Shown here in pieces: positions 45,781 to 47,852 of a stretch of DNA of 47,852 bases. Within the stretch, counting starts at the first letter, position 1, and every line of letters begins with the position of its first letter. The notes under the pieces are model-generated. The model was not told where the DNA came from. It did no database searches and saw only the letters and a list, made by a program, of their open reading frames with translations. The stretch spans positions 1 through 47,852 of the forward strand of contig AJFK01000889.1 of assembly GCA_000467715.1 (NCBI GenBank), written 5' to 3'. Position numbers and translations under genes: made by a program. Source of the DNA: Hysterium pulicare CBS 123377 (Eukaryota > Ascomycota > Dothideomycetes > Hysteriales > Hysteriaceae).

Positions 45781-47852
45781 ATGGCCGAAGAAGCCATCCG
45801 CGGGCCAGAAGGTATGTTTGCTGGACCCAAGCTTTCATCTCAAACACAACTGATTCGAAGCAGCAACAATGGCGCGTGGTAGGCAAGATTCGACTGACGA
45901 GTTGTATCGAGAGCCCTCTCCATTGCCAAATGGGTGGCAACAGAGGAAAGGACGAGGTCGACGTAACAATGAATTCCAAGGTGAGTGTACTGAGCTCTCC
46001 CAAGATTTGTTCGCAAGCTGATGGTCATCATCACAGGAGATTTTTCATCGCCACGCGAAAAAATAGAACAGCAAGCTACAAAAGTTTCTGCAAATGTCTT
46101 CGAAAATCTGGTCGCAATTGATGACAGTGAACGTAAAATCGAAGGAAGTGATGCTAGTAACGCATCCGACACTGGTGAGCTCCTCTGATTCCTGCCTAAA
46201 AAGCGGCCTGATCTTGGTCGCAATGTCGGCCAGCGCTGTGGAAAAGATAGTCAACATAGTTGGCTTTTTCGATCCTCTCCTTGCCGCTGGCTTGGACCGC
46301 GATTTTCAACTTGAGTCTCTTACCCGGGTGCTTGCATAAATATATACTACATGCATTCCTCAGCCTGTATATGCTTTGACGAACATCAAAATATCACAAT
46401 GTTATTCAAGTGATTCTTTGACCAACATGCATATTCCGGCGAAACTGCTGACATTTCTATCCTCACAGAAGTCAACGCCGGCCTTTCAGAACGCTTTTCG
46501 AAACATCGAATCTCCCGAAGGAACGACTATGACACTAATCCGTCCTTTAATACCGCTACCCCGCTTCGACACAATCCCGAGCTTAGAACATATGTCAAAA
46601 CTTCAATGCAGCCTGTAGATGGTGGACCATGGCTCTCGAAGTCTGAAGTTCCTACATCTGATGAGATCTTGGGCAAGCATGATGCCGATACCATTATCAA
46701 TTTAGGTCCGACTCTTCGACCTAATAAGACCAGTGGAAGTTATGATGATGTTGAGGAGTACTTGGGGATGCAATACGATCTGTTGCGTGAAGATGCGATC
46801 CGTCCCTTGAGAGAAGCGGTTGGGAAGGTGAGAGCTGAACCATACCAGCGGGAGGAATTTTATAAGAATAGCGGCATTGGTATCTACGAACCTGTAAGCA
46901 CGTATCCATGCTCTTCTATACACGCTGCTAATTCTTGTTAGGTTCACTTTAAGGCTGTCACCTTTTCTCCCCGCGGAGTCGCAGTACGAGTTGCTTTCTC
47001 GCTCGGTCGTGTTGGAAAGCAAATTAGATGGGAGCAATCGAAGCGTCTTATGACTGGTTCTTTAGTTGCTCTCAGTCCTGCCGATGATGCGTTTAAAACC
47101 ACCTGTATATTGGCTACCGTTGCCGCAAGACCAATCAGTGCGCTCAAGGAAAATCCACCAGAGATTGACTTGTTTTTTGCTCGGCCAGAAGAAATCGAGC
47201 TCGATCCGATGAAACGCTTCATGATGATCGAGGATCGCACAAGCTTCTACGAAGCCAGTCGTCATACCATGCTCGCTCTTCAGAAGATCAAGAGGGAGCC
47301 GTGAGTATTTTCGATACCTCTTCGGTGACGAAAACGTAATCTAACTTTGCATAGATTTCCCTTATCTGAACACATTGTCAAGGTTCAACCTGAGGTCGAC
47401 CCTCCCCTCTATATCCAGAATAATCCCTACGTAGATCTTAGCTCAATCGTTGCCATAGAGGATGGCCCAGCATACGAAAACGTCAACATTTTGGAAGAGT
47501 GGCCAAACACGACTACAACTGGACTCGACGACTCTCAGTCTGCAGCGTTACATCGTATTCTCACGAAACGTCTTGCGATCGTACAAGGACCACCTGGCAC
47601 AGGCAAGACCTATGTTTCTGTTGTGGCTCTCAAGGCCTTGATTGGCAACATGAAACCGGGAGACCCTCCTATAATTGTTACTTGCCAGACGAACCATGCT
47701 CTTGATCAGCTTTTGAGGCATGTAGCTCGATTTGAACCCAACGGATTTGCCAGATTAGGAGGCCGATCAAAGGATCTGAAGGTTGTGAAGGAGCGAACCC
47801 TCTACGCACTCCGAAATAGTTTTTCTAATCCACTTGTGGCTCCCGGCCCTAA
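45781..47852 (+). CDS. NFX1-type zinc-finger (ZNFX1/Hrr1-like) superfamily 1 RNA helicase, 5' part
   Basis: Relatives include human ZNFX1, fission-yeast Hrr1 (RNAi heterochromatin) and Neurospora SAD-3 (meiotic silencing), so a role in small-RNA silencing is plausible. Exons 45781-45811, 45864-45980, 46037-46174, 46469-46893, 46942-47300 and 47355 onward; the frame is still open at the window edge after about 522 aa. The N terminus is basic and Gly/Arg-rich (GWQQRKGRGRRNN). The pre-helicase domain shows LRTYVKTSMQPVDGGPWL, DLLREDAIRPLREAV, VGKQIRWEQSKRLMTGSLVA and LDDSQSAAL. Walker A is GPPGTGKT at residues 435-442, followed by motif Ia (ITCQTNHALDQLLRH, with V before I) and GFARLGGRS. Later helicase motifs and zinc fingers lie outside. 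The 294-bp third intron is uncertain: it contains protein-like open frames. Confidence 0.9.

Overview
The window is nuclear DNA from a filamentous ascomycete (Pezizomycotina). Support: introns of about 45-75 bp with GT..AG ends and CTAAC/CTGAC-type branch points, dense genes on both strands, and typical fungal families (Zn2Cys6 regulator, ERMES subunit Mdm34, SAGA subunit Spt8, fungal sugar porter, secreted M14 carboxypeptidase). The class (Leotiomycetes-like) is only an impression. No tRNA, rRNA, CRISPR, virus-like or transposon coding sequence was seen.

Layout. 671-3697(-): long disordered RD/RE-rich protein with a conserved C-terminal block and a DPR minisatellite. 5244-7880(-): nine-exon quinate/sugar-type MFS transporter. 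8815-9905(-): D-2-hydroxyacid dehydrogenase. 10597-11707(+): NmrA-like reductase. 12375-14085(-): VMAT/DHA1-type MFS exporter. 15087-16167(+): phytanoyl-CoA-dioxygenase-like enzyme. 16810-17789(+): short-chain dehydrogenase. 18228-19319(-): secreted, probably GPI-anchored PI-PLC-X-like protein. 20007-20786(+): possible calycin-fold protein. These metabolic and transport genes lack a synthase backbone gene, so I do not call a biosynthetic cluster.

20787-26918 is the least ordinary stretch: sparse sequence, a tandem repeat, a large decayed gene of an uncharacterised family (22431-26129) and a degenerate 11-bp minisatellite. Housekeeping genes follow: inositol pentakisphosphate 2-kinase and an Ecm15/MTH1187-type thiamine-binding-like protein (head to head), Mdm34, an M14A carboxypeptidase with an apparent GC-AG intron, a Zn2Cys6 factor, an acidic orphan, a HAD phosphatase with a 9-nt first exon, and Spt8 head to head with a ZNFX1/Hrr1-like RNA-silencing helicase that runs off the right edge.

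Exon structures were assembled by hand from reading frames, splice signals and remembered family motifs; every spliced CDS given as complete closes in frame. I found no convincing new multi-gene system. The best leads are the decayed gene, unexplained open frames inside a helicase intron, and several non-standard splice sites.
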